Source: Bacillus sp. FSL K6-3431
GTDB taxonomy: Bacteria; Bacillota; Bacilli; Bacillales; Bacillaceae_C
Direction: 5' to 3'
Assembly: GCF_038002605.1 (NCBI RefSeq)
Contig: NZ_JBBOCT010000001.1
Span: 3,658,001 to 3,722,000 of the forward strand
Length of the DNA stretch: 64,000 nt
Positions 15,708 through 24,131 of the stretch are shown here, in pieces. Made by a program: the position numbers and the translations under genes. The notes below the pieces were generated by a model. That model made no database searches. It was given only the letters and a program-made list of their open reading frames with translations, and was not told where the DNA came from. Each line of letters opens with the position of its first letter. Within the stretch, counting starts at the first letter, position 1.

Positions 15708-17870
15708 ATGAAATTAATATTGGCTGAGAAGCCTTCCGTTTCGAAAAATATTGCGGATGCGCTGAAAATAAAAAATCGCCAAGATGGATATTTTGAAGGA
15801 AATGGCTATATTGTGACATGGGCATTCGGCCATTTGCTTCAATTAAATGATGCGAAAGATTATGATGAAAAAATGTCATCATGGAAAATGGATAATTTTC
15901 CGTTCATTCCTAGCAAATTTCAATATAAAGTAAAAAGCGATCCGAGAAATAGGGACAAGCCAGATCGAGGAGCGCAAAAGCAATTAAAGATTATCCATCA
16001 ACTAATGAAGAGAAAAGATGTACAAGCGATTGTCTCTGCATGTGACTATGACCGAGAAGGGCAACTCATCGGTGATAGTATCATTTACAACTTGAAGACG
16101 GATAAACAGGTGTATCGCCTGTTGTTAAATGAGTGGACACCTGCTGAAGTGATAAGAGGGATAGAAAATATAAAGTTGAATGCTGAGATGAGACCATTAC
16201 AAGATGCTGGAGTAAGTAGGCAATGGGCTGATTGGGTGATCGGTATCAACCTAACATCTGTCGCTACCCTTAAATATCAAAAAGGAAAAGGGAAGGCATT
16301 AAATATTGGCCGAGTTCTCTTGCCAACGTTAAAAATAATATATGATCGCGATCAAGAGATTGAAAACTTTGTTCCAGAAAATTACTACAAGCTCCAGGCT
16401 ACTTTTCAAACGAGTGAGAATGAAACATATGAGGGAACTTATTTTGAAGGCAAGGAAGACAAATTTAAAAGTAAAGAGATATTAGAAGCGATTCAAGGAT
16501 TATTACAGGGTAAAAACGGTATTATCCACGAAAAAAAGGTACAAAAGAAAAAAGAGTTCCCACCATTTTTATTTAACTTGTCTAATTTACAAGGGTATAT
16601 GACGAGTAAATATAGTGGCTGGACAGCCGATAAAGTATTAAAAGTGGCTCAGTCCCTTTATGAGAAGAAGTTTATTACGTACCCAAGGACTGCTAGCATC
16701 GCATTAGAGGAAAGTTTGGTTGGAAAAACGGCGAAGGTATTGGAGACATTATCACAGGATCTACCATATAAGGATGAAATAAAATTTGTCCGTACGAAAA
16801 GAATTTTTGATAATGCCAAAGTGGAAAGCCATAGTGCGATAATTCCTACTTATATGAAGCCAAAGAGACTTACTGCAGATGAAGGGCAAGTATATCAAGC
16901 GATCAAAAATAGATTTATTATGCAATTTATGCCTTTAGCAGAACATGAAGAAACAACCATTGAAACGAAGATAAAGGACACTGATTTAAAAGGTTTATTC
17001 CTATCAAAAGGCAAGGTTCAACTTGTTGAAGGCTGGAAAAAGGTTGAAAAGATTCAATCGAAAGATACGCTTTTGCCACTCGTGAAAATCAATGATGAGG
17101 CAGAGTTAATAGAGCATGAATTAACATCTCATGTGACAAAGCCACCAAAGCAACATACAGAAAAAACCTTGTTGCGCATCATGGAAACATGTGGAAGAAA
17201 CATTAATAAGGATAAAGGTGAAGAAGATGTTGAGGCAATTTTAAGCGGCTTTAGTATCGGTACTCCGGCGACAAGAGCGGAAACGATAAAAAAGTTAAAA
17301 GACATTGGATATATTACTGCTCAAAATAAAAACCTAATTTGTACGGAATTAGGAAAAGATTTAGTTGAAACATTTCCAATCAAAGATTTATTTAATCTTG
17401 AATTTACGGGTCGTTTGGAAAAGTCATTGTATGATATCGAGAAAGGAAACTTTAGTAAGAATGAATTTCTACAACTCATTTATTCTTTTACAACGAACTC
17501 GGTAGAGAAAATAAAAGAGCACCAAGCGGGAACGATTCATGAAGTGACCACACAGCGTAAAACAAATGAATTCATGGGGAAATGCCCTGTATGCGGAAAT
17601 GCAGTCATTGAAGGTCAAAAGGGGTTTGGCTGTAGTAATTGGAAAAGTGGCTGCAAATTTGTTATTTGGAAAAACGATAAATTTTTAGCGACAATGAAGA
17701 AAAAACCGACGAAAACAATGGTAAAAGCTCTACTGAAAAATGGAGTAGCTACTGTTAAGGGATTAACAAGCAAAAAGGGAAACAAATTCGACGCACAAAT
17801 GAGATACGAAAAGAATCCTGATAACGAGTACTATAGTTGGAAAATGGAATTTGATAAACCATACAAGTGA
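15708..17870 (+). CDS. topB: DNA topoisomerase III
   Basis: A 720-residue type IA topoisomerase, which relaxes negative supercoils and decatenates DNA by single-strand passage. The TOPRIM domain begins KLILAEKPSVSKNIADAL and includes ACDYDREGQLIGD, with acidic residues for Mg2+. The catalytic tyrosine is Y325 in FITYPRTAS. A C-terminal zinc-ribbon-like module has CPVCGNAV and CSNWKSGCKF. Length fits Bacillus TopB. The start has GGAGG 11 bases upstream. Monocistronic as far as can be seen. Confidence 0.95.
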   Translation: MKLILAEKPSVSKNIADALKIKNRQDGYFEGNGYIVTWAFGHLLQLNDAKDYDEKMSSWKMDNFPFIPSKFQYKVKSDPRNRDKPDRGAQKQLKIIHQLMKRKDVQAIVSACDYDREGQLIGDSIIYNLKTDKQVYRLLLNEWTPAEVIRGIENIKLNAEMRPLQDAGVSRQWADWVIGINLTSVATLKYQKGKGKALNIGRVLLPTLKIIYDRDQEIENFVPENYYKLQATFQTSENETYEGTYFEGKEDKFKSKEILEAIQGLLQGKNGIIHEKKVQKKKEFPPFLFNLSNLQGYMTSKYSGWTADKVLKVAQSLYEKKFITYPRTASIALEESLVGKTAKVLETLSQDLPYKDEIKFVRTKRIFDNAKVESHSAIIPTYMKPKRLTADEGQVYQAIKNRFIMQFMPLAEHEETTIETKIKDTDLKGLFLSKGKVQLVEGWKKVEKIQSKDTLLPLVKINDEAELIEHELTSHVTKPPKQHTEKTLLRIMETCGRNINKDKGEEDVEAILSGFSIGTPATRAETIKKLKDIGYITAQNKNLICTELGKDLVETFPIKDLFNLEFTGRLEKSLYDIEKGNFSKNEFLQLIYSFTTNSVEKIKEHQAGTIHEVTTQRKTNEFMGKCPVCGNAVIEGQKGFGCSNWKSGCKFVIWKNDKFLATMKKKPTKTMVKALLKNGVATVKGLTSKKGNKFDAQMRYEKNPDNEYYSWKMEFDKPYK

Positions 17871-18015
17871 AAAGTGCATGGAACAGGTTAACTTTGCCTC
17901 GAACTTCGATACCCTTTATACACACGCACTAAAAACCACATTTAGATGAAAATCCTGAATTTTTTGCTGGTTTTAGCACATAATAAACTAGATTTTTTAA
18001 AAGGAGGAATTCACT

Positions 18016-18642
18016 TTGCAAAACCAACAAGGGCAAATGCATCCTAATATGCACACAGGTATGGTAAATCAACAGCTTAATCATGGTGGGCATGAGGTAT
18101 TTGATGTACATGAAGTGCTATCGGGTGCGATAGGTACTTTAAATCTATTTACTTTATTGCGTCCCCATGTGAAGGATCAGGAATTATTAAGCATTCTGGA
18201 TCACCAGTATCAATTTTCATTAAATGAATATAACACGACAGTCGATTGTTTTAAATCAGGACAAGATCCTGCCGTTCCGACGCAAAAATATGAAATGAAT
18301 CAAGGGAATGATTTTGTATACGGATTAAAACCATCTCAACCGAAAAAACCGCTACAATCCATTCAAGAAATTACCGATGAATGCATTTCAGGATTAATGC
18401 TTGGATCAGTAAAGTCTGGGGCTTCAATGAAGGCCATGGCAGCACTTGAAGTAACGAATCCTGTTGTGCGTCGCGTAATTGCCGACTCTGTGCCAAATTG
18501 CATTGAAATGGCTTATGAAATTTCTATCTATCAAAATAAAAATCATTATTATCAAGTGCCACAGCTTGCTCAACAAGATATGCAACAATTGTTAAATGCA
18601 TATGCACCGGCGCAGATACCTAACCCGAATGCTCCACATTAA
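18016..18642 (+). CDS. CotF-like spore coat protein
   Basis: A 208-residue protein starting with TTG at 18016 after AAGGAGG. The N-terminal 25 residues are Gln/His/Asn/Met rich. The core (EVLSGAIGTLNLFTLLRPH, then ALEVTNPVVRRVIADSVPNCIEMAYEISIYQNKNHYYQ at about 142-180, key residues the N-P-V-R-R and the Y-Q-N-K) is typical of CotF/YraD-type coat proteins, whose helical bundle resembles ferritin. Such proteins build the spore coat in late sporulation under SigK. It is transcribed alone with a terminator at 18652-18684. Confidence 0.85.
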   Translation: MQNQQGQMHPNMHTGMVNQQLNHGGHEVFDVHEVLSGAIGTLNLFTLLRPHVKDQELLSILDHQYQFSLNEYNTTVDCFKSGQDPAVPTQKYEMNQGNDFVYGLKPSQPKKPLQSIQEITDECISGLMLGSVKSGASMKAMAALEVTNPVVRRVIADSVPNCIEMAYEISIYQNKNHYYQVPQLAQQDMQQLLNAYAPAQIPNPNAPH

Positions 18643-18651
18643 ATGAATATA

Positions 18652-18684
18652 AATAAGGCGATACCTCAAAGGTGTCGCTTTATT
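18652..18684 (+). terminator. Intrinsic terminator of the coat protein gene
   Basis: AATAAGGCGATACCT pairs with AGGTGTCGCTTTATT, followed by TTG and T-rich sequence. Confidence 0.75.
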
Positions 18685-18806
18685 TGTATTAGATGTTAAG
18701 TCTTAAATTAATTGAAGATCATGGACATTCATTTTTCGAGAAGAAACGAAAATATTTTGTATAACTTTGATACAAGTGGATAAATTATATGATGGAGGTG
18801 ATAAGG

Positions 18807-18980
18807 ATGAATAACAACACTAATCGAAATAAAAACAATCGTAATCGTGACAACAACGAGAACATGGAGATAAATGAAAATGAAAATGTAAACGTAAACG
18901 TAGAATTTGCAGATGAAAATGATGCACAAGAATTATTAAATAGCCGCAAAAATAACAACAATGATAATAAAAGCAACTAA
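18807..18980 (+). CDS. Small Asn-rich acidic protein
   Basis: A 57-residue protein very rich in Asn (over a third). It has a basic N-terminus (MNNNTNRNKNNRNRD), a repeat-like acidic core (MEINENENVNVNVEFADEND) and an Asn/Lys tail. GGAGGTGATAAGG lies right before the ATG, a near-perfect ribosome site, and a strong terminator follows, so it is very likely expressed. Composition suggests an intrinsically disordered, perhaps spore-associated protein. No family recognised. Confidence 0.75.
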   Translation: MNNNTNRNKNNRNRDNNENMEINENENVNVNVEFADENDAQELLNSRKNNNNDNKSN

Positions 18981-19024
18981 ATATACTTATAACAGCAGAA
19001 CAAATATCTGTCATGAAAATACTT

Positions 19025-19055
19025 AAAAGGAGATGGTAAAACCATCTCCTTTTCA
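19025..19055 (+). terminator. Intrinsic terminator of the Asn-rich protein gene
   Basis: AAAAGGAGATGGT (19025-19037) pairs perfectly with ACCATCTCCTTTT (19041-19053). The arms end in A and T runs, so it can work both ways and also ends the small minus-strand gene beside it. Confidence 0.85.
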
Positions 19056-19093
19056 TTTCTCCTGATTAATGTCTGCGTTTGATGAATGAACTT

Positions 19094-19267
19094 TTAATCT
19101 AACAGTCGATTATTTTCATCAACAGACATTACTTTTGCCGATTGGGAAGCTTCCCCTGGATACAGGATACCTTTACCTCTACACACACTGCAATTATATT
19201 GCCAACCTTCATCATCAGAAAGCATTCCAGTTCCTTCACACGCTTTACATGTATTTTCTCTGTCCAT
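19094..19267 (-). CDS. Small DnaJ-like zinc-finger protein (YuiA-like)
   Basis: A 57-codon gene on the minus strand, ATG at 19265-19267 and TAA at 19094-19096. GGAGGG lies about 10 bases upstream. The protein has two CxxCxGxG motifs, CKACEGTG and CSVCRGKG, which are the zinc-binding knuckles of the DnaJ central domain; single-unit proteins of this sort occur in Bacillus (compare YuiA). It would bind one Zn2+ and may assist redox or chaperone functions; the role is unknown. It lies between the aconitase gene and the Asn-rich gene. Confidence 0.75.
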   Translation of the reverse strand: MDRENTCKACEGTGMLSDDEGWQYNCSVCRGKGILYPGEASQSAKVMSVDENNRLLD

Positions 19268-19355
19268 TAAAGGTACCCTCCAATAAAAATTATTTTGATC
19301 TTTCTTTATTTATGAACCCACCTCTACAATGTTTCAGCTTGGCAAAACGAGTTCA

Positions 19356-21311
19356 CTATGTAGTACTTTTTTGCCGATCTTTCACCCAGTTGATCATTCC
19401 GCCCTTTAGCATTACTTCGACCTGCCGATCTGATAGGGAATGTCTAACGCTTATTTGTAGATCTTTTCCTTTGACATGAATAGTAAATTCGTTTCCTTCT
19501 TTTACTTTATTTCGCAAATTAAAAAGCTGAAGAACATCACCCTCATCTATCTTTTGATAATCTTCTTCATGAACAAAGTTGATTGGTAGCACTCCAAAGT
19601 TAACAAGATTTTGCCAATGGATTCGAGCGAAGTCTTTTACTAATGCAACGCGCAAGCCGAGGTATCTTGGTGCAAGTGCAGCGTGCTCACGGCTTGATCC
19701 CTGTCCATAATTAGAACCTCCAACTACAGCATGTCCACCTTGATTAACACTTGCCATTCCACGTGTATAATACGTTTTATCAATAATTTCAAAGGTGAAT
19801 TTGCTGATTTCGGGAAGATTGCTTCTAAAAGGAAGAACTCGAGCCCCCCCGGCAAGTATTTCATCAGTTGAAATATTATCTCCCATTTTTAACAGGATAG
19901 GCACTTCCAAAGTATCTTCCATCTCGCCCATTTTAGGTATTGAGGCGATATTAGGTCCTTTGTATAACACGACTTTTCTAGCATCCTTAGACGGTAGCGG
20001 CTCATCTAGTAAATTCAAATCTATGGTTGGTTTCTTTGGTTCTTGAACTTTTGGATATGGAATGTCCATTGTTCGTGGATCTGTGATTTTCCCTGTCAGT
20101 GCTGAGACTGCAGCGGTCTCAGGGCTACATAAAAAGACACTATCTTCTCTTGTTCCAGAACGCCCAGGGAAATTACGGGGTGTTGTTCGTAAACTATTCC
20201 GTCCAGTTGCAGGTGCTTGTCCCATTCCAATACAACCATTACAGCCTGCTTGATGCAATCGTGCACCAGATTGAAGCAGACTTGCGATATGGCTTTCTTT
20301 TACTAAATCAGTTAACATTTGTCTTGAAGTTGGGTTAATGTCAAAGGAAATTCCCTTCGCAATTTGTTTTCCGTTAACAATTTCAGCGGCTATGGCGAAA
20401 TCACGGAACCCGGGATTTGCGGATGAGCCAATATATGATTGATAAATAGGTGTGCCCGCTACTTCTGTCACTGCCACAACATTTCCGGGACTTGAGGGCT
20501 TAGCAATTAATGGTTCTATTTCAGATAAATTTATTTCTTCATCAATATCATATGTTGCTCCCTTATCGGCAATTAACTCTATCCAGTCATTCTCACGATT
20601 TTGTTCCATTAAAAAACGCTTGATCTCATTATCTGATGGGAAAACAGTCCCTGTTGCTCCTAATTCAGCACCCATATTAGCTATAACGTGGCGGTCCATC
20701 GCACTTAATGCATCTACTCCTGGCCCGTAATATTCAATTACTTTCCCAACACCACCCTTCACATCATGTCTACGTAGTAGTTCCAAAATAACATCCTTTG
20801 AACTCACCCAGTCGGATAGTTCTCCAGTTAGTTTTATCCCCCATACTTGAGGTGTCTTTACATAGAAAGGCTCACCTGCCATTGCTAAAGCAACATCCAT
20901 TCCTCCGGCACCCATCGCCAACATCCCCATACATCCATTCGCACATGTATGGCTATCAGATCCTAGCAGAGTTTTCCCCGGTTTGGCCAGTCGTTGCATA
21001 TGAACGGGATGGCTAACTCCATTTCCCGGGCGGCTATAGTATAATCCGAAGCGTTGTGTAGCACTTTGTAAAAACAAATGATCATCAGGATTTTTACTGT
21101 CAACTTGAATGAGGTTGTGATCAACATATTGGGCCGATGCTTCTGTTTTTACTCGATCTAATCCCATTGCTTCCAGCTCCAACATCACCATTGTTCCGGT
21201 GGCATCTTGGGTTAGCGTTTGATCAATTTTTAACCCAATTTCTTTCCCCGGAATCATTTCACCGGAAACAAGATGCGATTGTATTAGTTTTTGGGTAACA
21301 TTAAGTGGCAT
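19356..21311 (-). CDS. Aconitate hydratase, Aquifex/mitochondrial-like short type
   Basis: A 651-residue member of the aconitase superfamily, which interconverts citrate and isocitrate through a [4Fe-4S] cluster. Cluster cysteines are seen in GSDSHTCANG and in GCNGCIGMG. The C-terminal swivel domain contains GGSNYGQGSSREHAAL. It is shorter than the usual Bacillus CitB (about 900 residues) and matches the 640-660-residue class (TIGR01342-like). It may be a second aconitase or a hydratase for a related acid such as homoaconitate or 2-methylcitrate; sequence alone cannot decide. The ATG follows AAGGAGG. Monocistronic. Confidence 0.85.
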   Translation of the reverse strand: MPLNVTQKLIQSHLVSGEMIPGKEIGLKIDQTLTQDATGTMVMLELEAMGLDRVKTEASAQYVDHNLIQVDSKNPDDHLFLQSATQRFGLYYSRPGNGVSHPVHMQRLAKPGKTLLGSDSHTCANGCMGMLAMGAGGMDVALAMAGEPFYVKTPQVWGIKLTGELSDWVSSKDVILELLRRHDVKGGVGKVIEYYGPGVDALSAMDRHVIANMGAELGATGTVFPSDNEIKRFLMEQNRENDWIELIADKGATYDIDEEINLSEIEPLIAKPSSPGNVVAVTEVAGTPIYQSYIGSSANPGFRDFAIAAEIVNGKQIAKGISFDINPTSRQMLTDLVKESHIASLLQSGARLHQAGCNGCIGMGQAPATGRNSLRTTPRNFPGRSGTREDSVFLCSPETAAVSALTGKITDPRTMDIPYPKVQEPKKPTIDLNLLDEPLPSKDARKVVLYKGPNIASIPKMGEMEDTLEVPILLKMGDNISTDEILAGGARVLPFRSNLPEISKFTFEIIDKTYYTRGMASVNQGGHAVVGGSNYGQGSSREHAALAPRYLGLRVALVKDFARIHWQNLVNFGVLPINFVHEEDYQKIDEGDVLQLFNLRNKVKEGNEFTIHVKGKDLQISVRHSLSDRQVEVMLKGGMINWVKDRQKSTT

Positions 21312-21456
21312 GATAACGATCCTCCTTATCTTTACATATAAAGGTTAATAGTAATTTTTTATACATTATATAGGATTGATTAATCATGATAAAATATACA
21401 TTTTCGTATTCTTATATAGGAAAACAAGTAAAGAAAAAAATTCAGCTTTGATTGGT

Positions 21457-21660
21457 TTACTGCAAGTATTTGGGTGGCGGGTTAGAAGGTTCTTTCTTTG
21501 TGACTGGTTGTTTTTCTTTTTTAAACGTATATCTTAATTTACCATTCGTTCCTATCGTGGCCGTTAGTACATCGTTAATAGACGTAATTCCAATCTGTCT
21601 GAGTCGTTCTTCAAGTTTATCGACTGTTAACTTTAATGTTTTTATGTTACTAACATTCAA
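21457..21660 (-). pseudogene. C-terminal fragment of a DUF421/YetF-type membrane protein
   Basis: A 67-codon frame: KLTVDKLEERLRQIGITSI, then DVLTATIGTNGKLRYTFKKE. This is the soluble C-terminal pattern of DUF421 (YetF) proteins (LTVDDL..LRQ.G..SI.DV..A..E.NG.L). The N-terminal membrane segments that normally precede it are absent upstream, and no clear ribosome site is seen. It looks like a truncated gene remnant, although a small free-standing domain cannot be excluded. Confidence 0.5.
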
Positions 21661-21791
21661 ATGACCATTTTATTGGTCGATAACATGGAATCATCAGATA
21701 AATATTGATGTATGATGTTCATAAGGATTTTATGATGATTTGAGTAAAGTATGAGGTCCCTTTTTACCGTATGAACAGGAGGTAGATAGCG

Positions 21792-22660
21792 ATGAAAAAA
21801 GTAATACTTAATGCTAAGGTTATTACAATAAAAGAAATAACACTGCCATCAACCGTTTGGATTGAAAGCGGAAAAGTTCAAAAGATTGATAAACAAGATA
21901 AGCCACAGATTCCAGAAGACTATCAAATCATCGATGCGGAAGGCCATATGTTAATACCCGGGATGATCGATGTACATATACATGGCGCGAATGGTTTCGA
22001 TATGATGGACGGTACCTTAGAAAGTATTCTAATTCTAGAAGTCTCTAAGACTGCTGCGATAACTGGCTGCACATCATTTCTTGTGACATCTGTAACTTCT
22101 TCAATTTAGGATTTAATGCAAATGATTCGCAATGTTAAAAAGGTGATTGGCAGTGAGTCTGGGGCCAAAATAGAAGGTATTCACTTAGAAGGTCCCTACT
22201 TAAATGTAAAACGAAAAGGCATGCAAAATGGTTGTATATGCGGCATCCAAATATAGAAGAAATGAAAGAGATATTAAGAGAAGCAGGTCCATTTATCAAG
22301 ATGGTTACAATTGCACCTGAGTTACCAGGCGGGATTGAAATGGTCGAATTTCTAAAAGAGAAGGGCATTGTCGTTTCTATTGCCCATTCTGATGCCACAT
22401 ATGAAGAGGCAAAGGATGCATTTGCTAAAGGGGCAAGCCATGTACCCACTGCTTTAATGGTATGCGCCCCATTCATCATCGAGATCCTGGCCTTTTTATA
22501 GCAGGGTTTGAAGAATCTCATGTAAGTCTTCAAGCCATTGTCGATCATGTTCATTTACATCCAGCTATCGGGTGCTAAAGGTGTTGTTTTGATTACCGAT
22601 ACCTTGTATATGTATCATAGTACTTACCCGATTGAAATTGCTACTGTAATTGTACAATAA
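21792..22660 (+). pseudogene. nagA: Broken N-acetylglucosamine-6-phosphate deacetylase gene
   Basis: The beginning is intact: ATG 21792 after AGGAGG, then the amidohydrolase pattern GMIDVHIHGANGFDMMDGT with the metal site HIHG. The frame meets TAG at 22107, continues in the same frame (IEGIHLEGPYLN), shifts near 22230, continues as APELPGGIEMVEFLKEKGI, SIAHSDATYEEA, shifts again near 22470 (HHRDPGLFIAGFEESHVSLQAIVDHVHLHP) and ends in GVVLITDT with most of the C-terminal third missing. So at least one stop, two frameshifts and a deletion. NagA removes acetate from GlcNAc-6-P; this copy cannot work. No nagB is adjacent. Confidence 0.88.
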
Positions 22661-22663
22661 AAA

Positions 22664-22705
22664 AGTTATAACATCCTTGTTTTATGAGGATCTTATACCT
22701 TTTTA
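22664..22705 (+). terminator. Terminator after the nagA remnant
   Basis: ATCCT and AGGAT form the core of an imperfect hairpin with flanking AAAAAGTTATA and TATACCTTTTT. Confidence 0.55.
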
Positions 22706-22734
22706 CTTTTGATCGATAATTTTTAACAAGCTCC

Positions 22735-22863
22735 GTTGATTGGAGCGGAAGGCGGTGACTCCTGGAGGATTAGCGTGACAGGTGAGATCCCGCAGGAGCG
22801 CAGCGACAAGGAAGCCCACCTGTCACGCCCCCCGGAAAGCGTCTGCCTGAAGAGGAAATCAAC
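22735..22863 (+). repeat. Dispersed repeat, family B copy 1 (GTTGATT ends)
   Basis: A GC-rich 129-bp island with short terminal inverted repeats, GTTGATT at 22735 and AATCAAC at 22857-22863. The parts GTGACTCCTGGAGGAT, GCGTGACAGGTGAGA and CACCTGTCACGCCCC are shared with a copy in the opposite orientation at 32227-32396. The inner CGTGACAGGTG / CACCTGTCACG arms form a long hairpin. Its base composition is far from that of its surroundings. Confidence 0.75.
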
Positions 22864-22975
22864 AGTATTCCACATGATCCCTATATTAGGAGGACTTTTT
22901 CAGTGCCCTCTTTTCTATGCAACTCTTTTTAAAAATAACGGATAAAAAAACACGAATATTATGTTCATTCACAAT

Positions 22976-23014
22976 TTGTAAAGAAAACTACTAATTTTCT
23001 TTACAAGATTTTTT
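22976..23014 (+). terminator. Strong intrinsic terminator
   Basis: TTGTAAAGAAAA pairs perfectly with TTTTCTTTACAA around CTACTAA, followed by GATTTTTT. Only repeat and remnant sequence lies upstream on this strand. Confidence 0.75.
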
Positions 23015-23025
23015 GAAAAAAGTAT

Positions 23026-23067
23026 TAAAGCAAGCTATGTCATCATATATAGCTATAGCTTGCTTTA
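23026..23067 (-). terminator. Terminator of the MBL-fold gene at 23096
   Basis: TAAAGCAAGCTAT pairs with ATAGCTTGCTTTA. On the minus strand it is followed by ATACTTTTTT. Confidence 0.75.
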
Positions 23068-23095
23068 AAGGTAAAGGTATATCAATTACATTAAA

Positions 23096-23953
23096 TCAAT
23101 GAGTACGTTTATCCACATATTTCCCATAGTCTGGGATAGCAATCTGATCAAATTCACGTACTAATTTTTGTAAACTATTTGACAGTAATTCACCTGACAT
23201 AGGTAGTCCATGTCCAGTTACCGCAACAGATGGTTTCAATGCTTCTAATTTTTTTACTGATTCTAAAGCTGCTTGCCAATCGGTGGTAAGATATCTTGGA
23301 GGTCCATTTATTTCCTGTTCCTGTGTAAACACTTTATAAAGGGAGTCTTGTTTGACGGTAACAAATGCATCACCTGCGATTAATGCTCGATCTTCTTCTC
23401 TAAATAACGATACATGCCCCGGTGCATGTCCAGGTGTATGAATCCAGCGAAATCCAGGCATATGAGGGACGCTACCATCAGAAGGAAGTTCTTCCACTTG
23501 ATTGCCTAAGTTTATAGGTTCATTCGGAAACATTGGTGACATTTTTGCCACCATCCCCCCTTCAACAGTTGGATCTGGTTCTGGATAACTCATTTTCCCC
23601 GTCAGATAAGGTAATTCTAATTCATGTGCATATATGGGAACTTGCCAATGCTTAACTAACTCAATAATCGCACCAACATGATCAAAATGACCATGGGTTA
23701 AAATGATTGCCTTCGGACTACTGTCTTCACCAAAACGGTCTTCTGTAACAGATATAATTTCATCTGCCGAATTTGGCATTCCTGCATCGACTAAAACAAA
23801 ATCTGTAGTCCCTGGATTTCCTACCAAATGAATATTTACAATTTGGACCGTATGACAGAATAAATCTGGCAATACCTCTATTCCAACGCCACTTCCAATT
23901 GATGTTGCAGGAATAAATTTGTAATCACTACCGTAAGAAAGTTCTTTATCCAT
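23096..23953 (-). CDS. MBL-fold metallo-hydrolase
   Basis: A 285-residue metallo-beta-lactamase-fold enzyme with the full zinc signature: LTHGHFDHVG near residue 88, HTPGHAPGHVSLF near 173, GDAF and a late H in VTGHGLPMSG. The pattern HAPGHVS is typical of the glyoxalase II-like branch. The substrate is unknown; thioester or lactone hydrolysis is possible. The ATG follows GAGG. It is transcribed alone with terminators on both sides. Not closely similar to the other MBL protein at 1570. Confidence 0.85.
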   Translation of the reverse strand: MDKELSYGSDYKFIPATSIGSGVGIEVLPDLFCHTVQIVNIHLVGNPGTTDFVLVDAGMPNSADEIISVTEDRFGEDSSPKAIILTHGHFDHVGAIIELVKHWQVPIYAHELELPYLTGKMSYPEPDPTVEGGMVAKMSPMFPNEPINLGNQVEELPSDGSVPHMPGFRWIHTPGHAPGHVSLFREEDRALIAGDAFVTVKQDSLYKVFTQEQEINGPPRYLTTDWQAALESVKKLEALKPSVAVTGHGLPMSGELLSNSLQKLVREFDQIAIPDYGKYVDKRTH

Positions 23954-24092
23954 ATGAAAGCCTCATTTCATTTGTAAATTAGGGCATAGTAATAGTGTTT
24001 CACGGGTTCAAATAATTATGCAATCATATACATGAATGGGTTGGTTTCTTATTGAAACAGTATGAAATATATCGAATTTTATATATAAACGC

Positions 24093-24121
24093 AAAAAAGC
24101 CCTAGCATCAAATACTAGAGC
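24093..24121 (-). terminator. Terminator of the LacI-type regulator gene
   Basis: On the minus strand GCTCTAG and CTAGGGC form the stem, followed by TTTTTT. Confidence 0.75.
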
Positions 24122-24131
24122 ATACATAGAT

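Noticed and set aside
18807..18980. Possible simple-repeat or CRISPR-like array in the AAC/AAT-rich stretch
   Set aside because: No spaced direct repeats of constant length; it is codon-level Asn bias within a gene.
18729..19056. Several minus-strand frames rich in Phe, Ile and Leu
   Set aside because: They are reverse readings of the Asn-rich gene; the repeats of AAC/AAT give hydrophobic codons on the other strand.
19135..19479. 114-codon plus-strand frame opposite the small zinc-finger and aconitase genes
   Set aside because: The minus-strand genes have ribosome sites and clear motifs; this frame has neither.
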